Positions 1 through 11,468 of a stretch of DNA of 64,000 bases are shown here, one piece after another; within the stretch, counting starts at the first letter, position 1, and each line of letters begins with the position of its first letter. This stretch comes from Tridacna crocea (taxonomy: Eukaryota > Mollusca > Bivalvia > Cardiida > Cardiidae). Where the stretch lies: positions 26,929,673-26,993,672 of the forward strand of contig OX031070.1 in the NCBI GenBank assembly GCA_943736015.1, read 5' to 3'. A program made the translations under genes and the position numbers. The notes under the pieces were generated by a model that did not search any database, was not told the origin of the DNA, and saw nothing but the letters and a program-made list of their open reading frames with translations.

Positions 1-660
1 CCTTCTTCACCAGAAATCAAAACATGTTGATATCATCAAGGCGCATGTCTACGCAGAAATCACAGTATCTCCAACATGCTTAAGGACAGTTTAGTTGCGA
101 ATTTTGCTGTCAACAAACCCATCTTGAGGGAAAATGGTTGTTAGGGTAAGAGAACCAGACTGTACAAATTTCAAATTCTGTTGAGTGCGCATACCTGCGT
201 AATGGAAGTTAGTTGTTTACAACTTACAGTGGATTTCTTTACGTAGGGGAAAAAGGGTAAATTTCCATTGATCTAATTCGTATTTTGCAGCACAGTTTGT
301 GTGATGTTGAAAAGAAATCATTTATCTTATGAACCATGCCCATTTTATTTGCTGTCATTAGAAATTTTGTCCCATACAGCCGTTCGAAAAGATACTGGTA
401 AAATCGTATTAATTAACTCTAGATACTTCGAATGAACGTTGCCCTGAAGGTCTCGTGAAGACCAGAAACCAAAAAAGCAGACCTTCAGACTGAAGTTATG
501 GTCACTAGTACCATTAGCTGGGTTACATAGCAGTCACATAATTATTTTCTTCTATGGCTTTGAAAGAGTTAAAAACAATCCATTATCAGGCCTAGTAGTA
601 GAAGTAATCACCTAATCAGTTAATGAGGTGGTTACCGTCAATCCAGTCCATATCTTTGAT
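1..660. other. Unassigned sequence
   Basis: AT-rich, with no splice-flanked ORF, repeat family or RNA signature that I recognise. Confidence 0.4.
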
Positions 661-668
661 CCACGTCA

Positions 669-880
669 CTCTGTACCAGATCCCAAAAATTTAGATGTTT
701 CAACATTGAAAGAACATTTGTCACGTGTGGTTCAAATTATGATTTTTGTCTATGGAAAGGTAAAAAACATTTTTGGAATGGGAGAAAATGCTGATTATCA
801 TTTTCTACCTTTCCCACTTTTTCATAATGCCATTTTCCTAAGGAACTTGAACAAAACAAGAATATTGGGTAAAGAGTTAA
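669..880 (-). mobile_element. Family A MITE, decayed
   Basis: R end first (CTCTGTACCAGATCCCAAAA), L end lost apart from the final AAAGAGTTAA. The palindrome is still visible as GGGAGAAAATGC...CTTTCCCAC but heavily mutated. Confidence 0.6.
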
Positions 881-1089
881 CAGACTGATGGTTTTTTTAA
901 GGTTAAACTCTTTACCAACTTAAGACAAATAATTTTTAGGTCCATTTACTTTTATAATGTTTTACTAAAAGGAGGTGATACCCCTTTCAACTAATATCAG
1001 GTAGATTTACTTGAACTCTAGAATCTTCTAACCTTTCAATTACGTTAAATTATCGTAGGGTTCAACCCACAAGTGGTTTGAGTGTTCAA

Positions 1090-1315
1090 TTAACCCTTTA
1101 CCACACAATCCCAAGTTTTAAGGACCCTGGGGATGAAAGCTTTTGAAAACATTGTGGGAAAAGAAAATGCTGTTAAACAGCATTTTCTTCATTTCCCACA
1201 ATGTTTTCTACTATTCCTAAAACAAATTTAGATTCTTGAATCAAATTTATTTTGTCGTCTGCAAATGCTTTCAAAATGGACTGGTCTAACATTCTGTCAT
1301 TAGGTAAAGAGATAA
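1090..1315 (+). mobile_element. Family A MITE
   Basis: TTAACCCTTTACCACACAAT at the left and GGTAAAGAGATAA at the right. A few bases are missing from the left stem (GGGAAAAGAAAATG). A further R-end fragment lies at 903-960. Confidence 0.85.
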
Positions 1316-1421
1316 AAGCATGAAACAAAATCTTCCTTAGTGATTGAGGGTCATCTCTGAGATAGAATTCAGACCTATCTAACCTTCAAACACCTTTTTT
1401 GTCCTATCTGAGAAAGTTGCA

Positions 1422-1640
1422 TGGGGCCTTTACTACACAATCCTGAATCTTAACAACCCTAGCCAAAAAGACTTTTGAAAACATGGTGAGAAAAGGAGAA
1501 AATGCTGGTGACCAGCATTTTCTCCTTTTCCCACAATTTTTTCTGCTCTTTCTCATGCATGTTTGCCAATTTGACCCACATTTTAGTTGTGTTCTGCAAA
1601 TGCCTTCAACTTGGACAAGACAAGAAAACTTACACTGTGC
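1422..1640 (+). mobile_element. Family A MITE, right terminus lost
   Basis: L end (TTTACTACACAATCC) and palindrome are clear; the sequence diverges after the TGCAAATGCCTTCAACTTGG motif of the R side. Confidence 0.7.
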
Positions 1641-1712
1641 TAAAAGAGCTTGCTTTCATAGTGCAACTAGCCAACTACACAAGAACATATTGTTAGTAGA
1701 AGAGTGTACTAG

Positions 1713-2258
1713 CATCTTCATGAGCCAAGGTTACAATCACTACGAGGATCATACCTTGGCGGATCAAGCCCGATTTCGAGATTCCCGCGACACGCTTCCT
1801 ATTGCATGATGCTTATCATCTCCCTTTACATCATATTTCTTATAGCCAATGAAATGTCGTTTTACAAACCGCTTACTAATACAATAATTCAACATGAAGC
1901 AATAACCACAAACGTACTTCGACATTCCATGGTCAGGTGCTGGCATATAGCCTAAAACATCTGATCATTGATTGGTCACATTGAAACTTTATTTAAATAT
2001 TGTTCCTCTATGTTTTCTTCGGTAATAAATCATTACAGATCCTGCAGACATCCACGGGGGTATTCAAGTTTACCTTCTATTTTTATTGTGACCCTGATCT
2101 ATTTTTATCAAAGATGAAATGCTACGATCAAATTGATTTGATGCAGTTAGAGCTAGCTGCAACCAATGAAAATGCATATTGGGCAATTGTCGAAATCAAG
2201 CTCAATCCGCCAAGGGTAGAGTAGTGTAGTGGATCGTAACCGTTGGCTTGTGAAGATG
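1713..2258 (+). mobile_element. Mutator-like non-autonomous element (family H, copy 1)
   Basis: Terminal inverted repeats start CATCTTCATGAGCCAAGGTT at the left and CATCTTCACAAGCCAACGGT on the opposite strand at the right. The 9-bp target duplication GTGTACTAG is exact (1704-1712 and 2259-2267). A 9-bp duplication with longish inverted repeats fits the Mutator (MULE) superfamily. A shorter relative is at 49173-49575. The small ORFs inside are not recognisable transposase. Confidence 0.8.
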
Positions 2259-2513
2259 GTGTACTAGTGGCTGTGTATATCTCAACATTATCTCCTGCTA
2301 GATGGCATTCTACAAATACTCATCCATCTAATTTGGGAAACCTGGGTACACAACTTGACTACTTTTCTACATGATAACCATTATTTTGAATTTCAAAACT
2401 AAAATAAATGTTTACTCTATAAAATGCTACCTGGCACAATTCATTCAGCTATGATCAGCAGTTAGAGAAACCTGGAGCAAGAACAGGCCTGATTTTTCAA
2501 ACATATTGATAGA

Positions 2514-4441
2514 AGAGGGCCAAGATGGCCCTGGATCACTCACCTGAGTTTTTGAGAGGACCATTCCAAATATTTTGAGGTATTGAAACTTCCAAGCGAT
2601 TTTGAAAAGGTCACCTGTAAAAGTCATTTCAAAATCTACAATCATCACCACAGCAATGATTCTGATGAATCAGAATTTTGCAAATAACTTTTTGGATAGA
2701 TCCACCCAAGGACAATTTCTTGAAGAAGAGCACATGCTCAATATTGAGAAAAGACATAAGTCAAACAAGAGCACCACGTGCAGGTGCCAACAAATGGCTA
2801 TTGTTTTTTGACAGATCAAAATTTCACAAACAGTTTTTGAAAAGGGTCATCCAAGGAACATTTCTGTGAAATTATTTTGAAATCTGGCCAGCAGTTTCGG
2901 AGAAAAAGAATTGTTGAGAATTTCTCCATTTCGGTATAGTGCAAGTAGCCCTAGTCACCAGAGCCATGTTTCTTGAGGGATCAAAATTTCGTGAAAAATC
3001 TTTGAAAAGGGTCACCCAAGGATTATCTCTGTGAAATTATTTCAAAATCTGACCAGCCGTTTCAGAGAAAAAGAACTTTTAAGAATTTCTTCTGTATAGT
3101 GCAAGTAGCCCCCATTCACCAGAGCCATGTTTCTTGACAGATCGAAATTTCACGAACAGTTTTCGAAAAGGGTCACGCAAGAAACATCTCTGTAAAATTA
3201 TTTCAAAATTTGATCAGTAGTTTCAGAGAAGAAAAATTTTTATGAATTCCTTCATCTCCATTTAGTGCAAGTAGCCCCCATTCACCAGAGCCATGTTTCT
3301 TGAGGGATCAAAATTTTGCCAACAACTTTTGAAAAGGGTCACAAAAGAAACATCTCTGTGAAATTATTTGAAAATCTGACCACCGGTTTCAGAGAAGAAT
3401 TTTTAAAGAATTTCTTAGAAAATTTCATTTGGTTGCCATGGCAACCAGAGTTTTTGATGGTTTCTTAAAGAGGACCTCTAAAGGAATTTTCCAGCCAAGT
3501 TTGGTCCAACTTGGCCCAGCGCTTTAGGAGGAGTTGAAGTTTAAAGAATTGTTGATGACAGACGACGGACACTGGGTGATCCTAAAAGCTCCCATTGAGC
3601 ATGTTGAGCTAAAAAGCCGTTTTCCCCATTGCTATGTTATAGCACATATTACTACAATCCCCCCAATATTGGGGTAGTGATGCGTCATATAAGACAGGTC
3701 TAATCTTCAAAGAATATGACATGCCCAGAAAATGGTAACTCAGTTTAGGAGGAGTTGAAGTTTAAAGAATTGTTGACGACAGACGACGGACACTGGGTGA
3801 TCCTAAAAGCTCTCCTTGAGCATGTTGAGCTAAAAAGCCGTTTTCCCCATTGCTATGTTATAGCACATATTACTACAATCCCCCCAATATTGGGGTAGTG
3901 ATGCGTCATATAAGACAGGTCTAATCTTCAAAGAATATGACATGCCCAGAAAGTGGTAACTCAGTTTAGGAGGAGTTGAAGTTTAAAGAATTGTTGACGA
4001 CAGACGACGGACACTGGGTGATCCTAAAAGCTCCCCTTGAGCATGTTGAGCTAAAAAGCCATTTTCCCCATTGCTACGTTATAGCACATATTACTACAAT
4101 CCCCCCAATATTGGGGTACTGATGCGTCATATAAGACAGGTCTAATCTTCAAAGAATATGATATGCCCAGAAAATAATTTGAAAATCTGACCACCGGTTT
4201 CAGAGAAGAATTTTTAAAGAATTTCTTAGAAAATTTCATTAGGTTGCCATGGCAACCAGAGTTTTTGATGGAATCAAATTCTTTGAACAGTTCTTAAAGA
4301 GGACCTCTAAAGGAATATTCCAGCCAAGTTTGGTCCAACTTGGCCCAGTGCTTTAGGAGAAGTTGAAGTTTAAAGAACTGTTGATGACAGACGACGGACA
4401 CTGGGTGATCCTAAAAGCCCCCCTTGAGCATGTTGAGCTAA
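2514..4441 (+). mobile_element. Helitron/pearl-like composite repeat I with amplified 3' end
   Basis: It starts with a short hairpin (GGGCCAAGATGGCCC), followed by about four degenerate ~165-bp monomers (around 2810, 2975, 3136 and 3300, each with a TCAGAGAA motif) and a segment ending GACGACGGACAC and GAGCTAAAA. The first complete 3' end (CTAA) is at 3609-3612. A 221-bp unit made of this 3' end plus downstream flank then repeats, with CTAA at 3830, 4051 and 4438. Hairpin ends, internal monomers and a CTAA terminus suggest a non-autonomous Helitron/Helentron of the bivalve 'pearl' type. No Rep/helicase is encoded. Confidence 0.6.
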
Positions 4442-4569
4442 AAAGCCGTTTTCCCCATTGCTACGTTATAGCACATATTACTACAATCCCCCCAATATTG
4501 GGGTAGTGATGCGTCATATAAGACCGGTCTAATTTTCAAAGAATATGACATGCCCAGAAAATGGTAACT
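3527..4569 (+). repeat. 221-bp tandem array (3' end of composite I plus flank)
   Basis: The motif GAGTTGAAGT recurs at 3531, 3752 and 3973, a period of exactly 221. The last unit carries an extra ~166 bp containing more of the upstream element, so the array was not made by simple slippage. Copies are nearly identical. Confidence 0.85.
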
Positions 4570-4592
4570 CAACCCCCCCCCCCCCCCCCCCC
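4570..4592 (+). repeat. Poly-C tract
   Basis: An uninterrupted run of more than 20 C. Its true length is uncertain, because such runs are error-prone in sequencing. Confidence 0.8.
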
Positions 4593-5101
4593 CACCATTA
4601 AAATAGTGTCAAACACCAGATATGAAAACTGACTCTCTATTTTGGGAGGAACAAAAAACAGTGCATAAGATTTAACAAAGCATTTAATGTATTTCATGAT
4701 AAGTAAAATAAATAACTTAGTGCTATCAAAAATACATATTAATGTAACCATATTATATACATAAACTATTTACACAAGAAGACAAACAAAAAATCACACA
4801 AGGGTCAAAATTCAACAATCATTCCTGGCACATTCTTGGTCTTATTTTAATTTTCTTTTGATGAAAGTAGCGCTATTTCCGATTGGCTACACAATTTTGT
4901 TTAGCAAATCAGAAGTTGGGTTAAATTCTAAATCCAGAATATGACCTAGAATGTGTTTGAGATAGTTTGCAAATACTTTCCAGGACTAAATAAAGAGAAA
5001 TTACACAATATTCAACCCTGATAAGAAGTATGATTGTTCCTGTCTTACATATATCCTGCAGAAAAATAGTTCACCTATCCATTAATTTCTGTTATTTTAT
5101 A
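4593..5101. other. Unassigned intergenic sequence
   Basis: AT-rich; no exon signature, inverted repeat or known family seen. Confidence 0.4.
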
Positions 5102-5330
5102 TTAACACTTTACCAAACGACAAAATTTAAGACTTGTCCAAGTTGAAAGCATTTGCAGATGATAATTTCAATGTGGCTCAAGTGCTGCAGTCTTTTTTTG
5201 ATAGAGTAGAAAACATTGTTGGAAAAGGAGAAAATGCTGGTTACCAGCATTTTCTCCTTTTCCTACAATGTTTCCAAAAAACCTCTTTCTCCATGTCGTT
5301 TGAAGTCAGAACTGTGTGGTAAAGAGTTAA
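5102..5330 (-). mobile_element. Family A MITE
   Basis: TTAA at both ends. The stem carries GTTGG at the left and CCTAC at the right, one step from a compensated pair. Confidence 0.9.
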
Positions 5331-5423
5331 AGAAAAAGGTCTCTTTTACATACTAAAGTATCTTGCTATCAACTGACAATTTATATTAGATTCAAACATT
5401 GATATTTTACAGAATGATACTGT

Positions 5424-5652
5424 TTAACCCATCACCACACAATCCCTACTTTTGACGACCCTGAGAAAGCAGCTTTTAGAAAACATTGTGGGAAAAGGAG
5501 AAAATGCTGGTAACCAGCATTTTCTCCTTTTCCCACAGTTTTTTTTACCCCTAGTAAAACAAATTGCAAATTTTCAGTCACTTTTATTTTGTCATCTGCA
5601 AATGCTTTCAATTTCGACGAACCTAAAATTTTGTCGTTTGGTAAAGAGTTAA
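5424..5652 (+). mobile_element. Family A MITE, complete
   Basis: TTAACCCATCACCACACAAT to GGTAAAGAGTTAA; full 229-bp length. The stem's right arm ends in an expanded T-run. Confidence 0.92.
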
Positions 5653-6202
5653 AACAACATTCATTTGTTCATTACCATTATTTTTCTGAAGAAAAAGTTA
5701 TTGGCCATTATTTTACTTGTGCCTGAGCCAGAACTGAATACCTGAATCAGAGTCCCCTTGCTTCTTTTTTCCACAGTCTTTTCCTTCTTTCTCTTATCTC
5801 CTCCTCTCTCTTCTTTCTTGTATATACAAACAAGACAAATGTTTGCGTAGACCATAGACCATAGAACATAGCTTGAATAAGCTCCGGAAGTATATTCTAA
5901 ATTATTTAAATTCATGCAGAAATAGACATTTCAAATAAAAATTAAAGTATGACTGCCCATTCTGACAATCATGTATTTTTATAGCAAGAAAAGTTGGCGG
6001 GCAAACCATCACAAATTCAAGCTTACCCAGATTACCTCAACTAGTTACAAAATAAATTTATTTAGAGTTCTAAGGATTGTAAGGTTTTTCACTAGACAAA
6101 TGTCCTTTAACCCTTTCCAAAATGGCAATAGGCAGGTCCAATTTAAAAACACTTGTGGACAACAAAATTTACAAGGCACAAAATTAATGATGGGCTTTGT
6201 AG

Positions 6203-6412
6203 AACTCTTTACCAAACAGCAAAATTTTAGACTGGTCCAAATTGAAAGTGTTTGCAGACGATAAAATCAAATTTACAGAAAATGTGAAATTTGTTTTGTA
6301 AAGGGTAGAAAACATTGTGGGAAAAGGAGAAAATGCTCCTTTTCCCACAATGTTTTCTAAAGGCTGCTTTCTCAGTGTCATCAAAAGTTGTCATTGTGTG
6401 GTAATGGGTTAA
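6203..6412 (-). mobile_element. Family A MITE with deleted hairpin tip
   Basis: Termini are intact, but the palindrome reads GAGAAAATGCTCCTTTTCCC: the loop-proximal part of the right arm is gone, as expected from replication slippage across a hairpin. A right-half fragment follows at 6413-6503. Confidence 0.88.
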
Positions 6413-6714
6413 GCTAATCTGAAGCATTTCTCCTGTTACCACAATATTTTCAAAAGGCCTGATGTTCAGGGTCATTGAAACTCAGTATTGTGATGTATAG
6501 GGTAAAACCACAAAATGTGGCAAAAAAGATGTGATTTGATTCTGAAAGGAAAGGAAAGAAAACGGGTGGGGGGGGGAGTATTTTATTAAAATGCTAGTCA
6601 CAAGTATTTTTTCCTTTTCCAAAAAAATAAGTTTCAAGAAAGCCGTTTTCTTCAGGAATATAAAATCACAGAATTATATTCGAAAAAAGGGGACACATAC
6701 ATCATTATAAAACT

Positions 6715-7801
6715 AGAAGACCCTGAAGGGCCTGAATATGCTCTACTGGCAGAGAGTTTGCTTTTAAATAAAGCATACATAGGAATTCATTACACAAAAA
6801 GACAAAAAAGTTGACATTTTCAACTCAAAATGGCTACTTTTCCATTACTGTTTGTTGAATTTTTTCAAACTCAAAAGGTTTAAAAAGCTATTGATGGGAT
6901 AAACAAGCTGAAAAATACATAAAAATCTGATCACAAATAAATACTTTATCATCTAAACAGACAATGAAATTGTTCAATCTGAAATGGCTACTTTTCCCAT
7001 TCTGTTTGTCGGATTTTTTTCAAAATCGATAGGGTTAAAGCTATCGATTAGATAAACAAACTGAGAATCTGACCAAAAATGAATACTTTATGGCGTAAAC
7101 AAGAAATGAAAATTTTCAACTTGAAATGGCTACTTTTCCCATACTGTTTGTTGGATTTTTTTCAAAATCAATAGGGTTGAAGCTATTGATGAGATAAACA
7201 AACTCTGCAAGTTTCATGGAAATCTGAACAAAAATACAGACTTTATCGCGTAAACAAGAAATGGAAATTTTAAACTTGAAAGGGCTACTTTTCCCATACT
7301 GTTTGTCGGATTTTTTTCAAAATCAATAGGGTTAAAGCTATCGATGAGATAAATAAACTGTGTGAGTTTCACAGAAATCTGACCAAAAATGAGGACTTTA
7401 TCGCATAAACAAGAAATTAAAGTTTTCAACTTGAAATGGCTACTTTTCCCATACTGTTTGTTGGATTTTTTTCAAAATCAATAGGGTTGAAGCTATTGAT
7501 GAGATAAACAAACTCTGCAAGTTTCATGGAAATCTGACCAAAAATACAGACTAAATCGCATAAACAAGAAATAGGAATTTTCAACTTAAAATGGCTACTT
7601 TTCCCATACTGTTTGTCGGATTTTCTTCAAAATCAATAGGATTAAAGCTATTGATGAGATAAATAGACTGTGTAAGTTTCACAAAAATCTGACCAGAAAT
7701 GAAGACTTTATCGCGTAAACAAGAAAAAGACTAATGGACGGACGGACGACAGAAACCACGCCATGACATAAGCTCTGCTGGCTGAAAGCCAGTAGAACTA
7801 A
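6715..7801 (+). mobile_element. Helitron/pearl-like composite repeat III, copy 1
   Basis: Begins AGAAGACCCTGAAGGGCCTG (small hairpin CCCTGAAGGG). About six ~155-bp monomers follow (TACTTTTCCC at 6835, 6989, 7131, 7286, 7441 and 7596), then GGACGGACGGACGAC, a hairpin CTGGCTGAAAGCCAG and a terminal ACTAAAA. The same architecture recurs at 50671-51826. No ORF belongs to it. Confidence 0.7.
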
Positions 7802-7895
7802 AAACAATAAAGGATCTACAGAAAACTTTTAGAATTGCATAGTGTCAAAACAGTTAACAAACAGCAAAATGAGCTGTGCCCTGGAAAAAAGGGGC

Positions 7896-8122
7896 TTGAC
7901 CCACTACCACATGATCCCAACTTTTGACGACCCTAAAAAAGAGGCCTTTGGAATATATTATGGGAAAAGGAGAAAATGCTGGTAACCAGCATTTTCTCCT
8001 TTTCTCAAAATGTTTTCTTCCCTTCATAAAACAAATTTCAAATATTCAGTCACTTTTATTTTGTCGTCTGCAAATGCTTTCGATTTAGACGAACCTAAAA
8101 ATTTGTTGTTTGGTAATGAATT
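7896..8122 (+). mobile_element. Family A MITE, termini mutated
   Basis: Full-length body; target sites read TTGA and TTTG instead of TTAA. Confidence 0.85.
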
Positions 8123-8242
8123 TGTGTATCTCTGTGATGCATGATACAAAGAATGTCATCTTCTAACCATGATCATAAAATCAATTTTGTGTAACAACTG
8201 GCTGAATCATGGAGTAGAATAATGTTTTCTAAAGCCTTCTCT

Positions 8243-8466
8243 TTAACTCTTTACTACACAATCCCGACTTTTAACGACCCTGAGAAAGAAACCCTTAGAA
8301 AACATTGTGGGAAAAGGAGAAAATGCTGGTAACCAGCATTTTCTCCCTTTCCCACAACGTTTTCTATCTTTCACAAAATTAAAATTTTCAGTCACTTTTA
8401 TTTTGGTGTCTGCAAATGCTTTTGATCTGGTCATACCTAAAATTTTGTTGTTTGGTAAAGAGTTAA
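8243..8466 (+). mobile_element. Family A MITE
   Basis: TTAA on both sides. Directly followed by an L-end fragment of another copy (8467-8503). Confidence 0.9.
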
Positions 8467-8599
8467 GGGTCGTCAAAAGTCATCATTGTGTGGTAAATGG
8501 TCAACATGCAGAAAATTGACTGACTGATAGAGAAAAGTTTTGGCCAAAGTCAGCACAGTCTGTGCAGACTGACATTGGTCGATACCTTTCATAAATGAT

Positions 8600-8803
8600 T
8601 TAACCCTTTATCAAATGACAAAACACTTAGACTGGTCTAAATTGAAAGCACTTGCAGACAACAAAATAAACATTACTCAAAAATTGGAATTTGTCTACAG
8701 TAAACTACAGTAAAGCCAGCATTTTCCCCTTTTCCCGCAATGTTTTCAAAAAGGTTATTATCTAAGGGCCGTAAAAAGCAGGGATTGTTTGGTAATGGGT
8801 TAA
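8600..8803 (-). mobile_element. Family A MITE lacking one stem arm
   Basis: TTAA at both ends; the R-side arm of the palindrome is replaced by a short CTACAGTAAA duplication. Confidence 0.85.
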
Positions 8804-8879
8804 GCCCCTGTCCTCAGAACATGGCTCATGCAAAATATCATAAAGATACACAGACAGAAAAATAAAAGATTCTACAAAT

Positions 8880-8960
8880 AAATTAGTAAACAAATATTGC
8901 AATAAATATTACACAAATATCACAGAAATATTACAAAAATATTACATAAATATTACAATG
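8880..8960 (+). repeat. Short AT-rich minisatellite
   Basis: About six imperfect repeats of an 11-base unit resembling AAATATTACAC. Confidence 0.7.
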
Positions 8961-9034
8961 CTTTAAAATGTTGTTTGCCACAAGACAAGAAACTGTATTC
9001 TGCAGGTGGAACAATTTAAAACATTTAAAGTTTT

Positions 9035-9235
9035 TTAACCCTTTACCACACAATCCCCAATTTTAAAGACCCTGTCAGAGAACGTTTTTGATAACCAGCA
9101 TTTTCTCCTTTTCCCACAATGTTTTATAACCAGTCAAAGAAAGAAATCATCTTTTTAGCATCATTCAATTTGTCATCTGCAAACTGCTTTGAATTTGGCC
9201 CAGTCATAAAAAAAATTACTGTGTGGAAGAGTTAA
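9035..9235 (+). mobile_element. Family A MITE lacking left stem arm
   Basis: Reads from the L end straight into AACCAGCATTTTCTCC. Its right TTAA (9232-9235) is also the left TTAA of the next copy. Confidence 0.85.
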
Positions 9236-9460
9236 CTCTTTACCACACAATGATGACTTTTAATGACCCTTAGAAAGAAGCCTTTTGAAAACATTGTGGG
9301 AAAAAGAGAAAATGCTGGTGACCAGCATTTTCTCCTTTTCCCACAATGTTTTCTACTCAGGCGGTGGAAAGTTTCATCATTTGAGCCACACTGAAATTGT
9401 CATCTGCAAATGCTTTGAATTTGGATGGGTCTAACATTTTGTCGTCTGTTAAAAATTTAA
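9232..9460 (+). mobile_element. Family A MITE
   Basis: Full length. A fragment of an opposite-orientation copy starts at its right TTAA (9457-9510). Confidence 0.88.
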
Positions 9461-9565
9461 ACCTTTACCAAGTGACAGAATATCATAAACTCTTCAAAAT
9501 TGAAAGAAACTAATTCTTTGTTTCTTGTTTCAATGATGATTACCTCTTTTCAACATCATTTCAGT

Positions 9566-9794
9566 CTAACTCTTTACCAAGCGACAAAGTTATAGAGTGG
9601 TCCAAATCGAAAGCATTTGCAGACGACAAAATAAATGTGACTGAAAAATTGAAATTTGATTCTGGAAGGGTGGAAAACATTGTGGGAAAAGGAGAAAATG
9701 CTGGTTACCAGCATTTTCTCCTTTTCCCACAATGTTTTCAAAAGGCTTTCTCGTCAGGGTCATCAAAAGCCATCATTGTGTGGTAAAGGGTTAT
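9566..9794 (-). mobile_element. Family A MITE, intact stem
   Basis: Perfect palindrome; outer target sites mutated to CTAA and TTAT. Confidence 0.9.
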
Positions 9795-9928
9795 ATTACT
9801 GCAGTAAGTGCACTTATCCATGCTTTCTTGGAGTTTCTTTTACCACAACTTTACACAATACTACCCCAAAGCCACTTGCTGCTTTCCCATATCACCACTG
9901 ATTAGCCGTGAATGACAAACAAATTTTA

Positions 9929-10117
9929 AAGCTCCAAATAGAAGGAATGGTTTTGATTTCATAATTAAAAAATATAAGTTACTTTTCACACCAAACCCTA
10001 TGTTATGGGTACTCATTAGAATTGTCTCATCGAGACAATTCTAATGAGTACCCACAACATAGGGTTTGGAATAGGAATAACAGATTTAGAATGTCATTAC
10101 TCCCTCTTATCTGGAGC
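9929..10117. mobile_element. Foldback MITE family C, copy 1
   Basis: The core is an almost perfect hairpin with ~33-bp arms (CCCTATGTTATGGGTACTCA and its complement around an ATCG loop at ~10035). Outer inverted repeats resemble AAAGCTCCAAATAGAAGGAA and GAGCTCCAGATAAGAGGGAG. A second copy is at 29526-29716. No clear target duplication. Confidence 0.75.
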
Positions 10118-10162
10118 TCTGAAATTCTATTGATTTAACTATCATCAATATTCGGGAGGAAA

Positions 10163-10392
10163 TTAACTCTTTACCAAACTACAAAATTTTGGACTTGTCA
10201 AAATTGAAAGCATTTGCAGACGATAAAGTAAGTGTGAATTAAAAATTGAATCTTGACTTTGGAAGGTTTGAAAACATTGTGGGAAAAGGAAAAAATGCTG
10301 GTTAACAGCATTTTCTCCTTTTCCCACAATGTTTTCAAAAAACTTTCCTTATCAGGGTCGTTAAAAGTCGGTATTGTGTGGTAAAGAGTTAA
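10163..10392 (-). mobile_element. Family A MITE
   Basis: TTAA at 10163 and 10389; the right TTAA is shared with the reference copy that follows, head to head. Confidence 0.92.
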
Positions 10393-10617
10393 CCCATTAC
10401 CACACAATACCTACTTTTGACGCCCCTAAGAAAGAAGCCTTTAGAAAACATTGTGGGAAAAGGAGAAAATGCTGGTTACCAGCATTTTCTCCTTTTCCCA
10501 CAATGTTTTCTACCCTCCACAAAACAAATTTCAAATTTTCAGTCACTTTTATTTTGTCGTCTGCAAATGCTTTTAATCTGGGCCAGTCTAAAATATTGTC
10601 GTTTGGTAATGGGTTAA
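10389..10617 (+). mobile_element. Family A MITE, reference copy
   Basis: 229 bp including both TTAA. Terminal inverted repeats of 14 bases (TTAACCCATTACCA) are followed by distinct L and R subterminal regions, then a perfect palindrome at 10444-10510: 33-base arms starting GAAAACATTGTGGGAAAAGG around one central base. TTAA targets and CCC-starting termini fit non-autonomous piggyBac-like elements (established for that superfamily); no transposase is present. About 90 copies and fragments occur in this window. The R half read on the minus strand contains AATAAA, here downstream of the host gene's stop codon. Confidence 0.93.
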
Positions 10618-10839
10618 ATAATTCTTATTCAGGCATGTTCTTAAATACTGTAGATAAACTGCAATGTTACCATGAATATTGAAATTATTACACAGACTTC
10701 ACAATACTTCCATGATTGTTGTAAAACGTGCCATTTTTTTGCACTGAAGCACATTTTTGGAGTCAAACAAAAATTGCAGATTTGAACTACACGTATTACA
10801 GATCGAGATTTCCATTCTCACGATTCATTTTCATTCATA

Positions 10840-10975
10840 TCAGCTAATTTGCTTTAATAGCGTTTTGATTTGAGGATTCACATTGACTCCATGAAATTTC
10901 CAGTCCAGTGCGGAAAAGTCAGCACATTCAATCTTCTCCTTCTGATACTCTGGCATGTCTACCGTGTCCTCAGTT
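10840..10975 (-). CDS. Terminal exon i with stop codon
   Basis: Acceptor TTCTATTTCAG. One base completes the split Val, then 44 codons follow from TEDTVDMPEYQKEKIECADF to KTLLKQIS and a TGA at 10842-10840. The segment is compact and structured, with acidic residues first and an amphipathic C-terminal helix. It is separated from exon h by a 6.65-kb intron that holds the minisatellite. The first AATAAA found beyond the stop (minus strand, 10553-10548) lies inside a family A MITE. Confidence 0.88.
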
Positions 10976-11001
10976 CTGAAATAGAAACAAGAAATCTGAG
11001 A

Positions 11002-11236
11002 TTAACTCGTTACCAAATGACAATATTTTCGACTTGTCCAAAACGAAAGCATTTGCAGACGACAAAATAAATGTGACTCAAAAATTGAAATTTGTGCTGG
11101 GAAGGGTAGAAAACATTGTGGGAAAAGGAGAAAATGCTGGTTACCAGCATTTTCTCCTTTTTCCACAATGTTTTCAAAAGCTTTCTTTGTCAGGGTCGTT
11201 AAAAGTCGGGATTATGTGGTTGTGGTAAAGGGTTAA
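11002..11236 (-). mobile_element. Family A MITE, directly upstream of the terminal exon's acceptor
   Basis: Starts 25 bp from the acceptor of exon i, so it supplies the upstream intron sequence. Shares TTAA 11233-11236 with the next copy. Confidence 0.92.
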
Positions 11237-11468
11237 CCCTTTACCACACAATGCCGACTTTTGACGCTCCTGGAAAAGAAGCCTTTTGAAAACATTGTGG
11301 AAAAAAGAGGAAAAGGCTGGTAACCAGCATTTCTTCTTTTCCCACAATGTTTTCTACCCTATCAAAGAGAAATCACACTATTTAAGCCACAATGAAATTT
11401 TCGTCTGCAAATGCTAAATTCTTTCAATTTGGACAAGGCTAAAATTTTGTCATCAGGTAAAGGGTTAA
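11233..11468 (+). mobile_element. Family A MITE
   Basis: Middle member of a chain of three TTAA-sharing elements. Its stem is damaged (AGAGGAAAAGGCTGG) and a short ATGCTAAATTC duplication sits in the R half. Confidence 0.88.
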
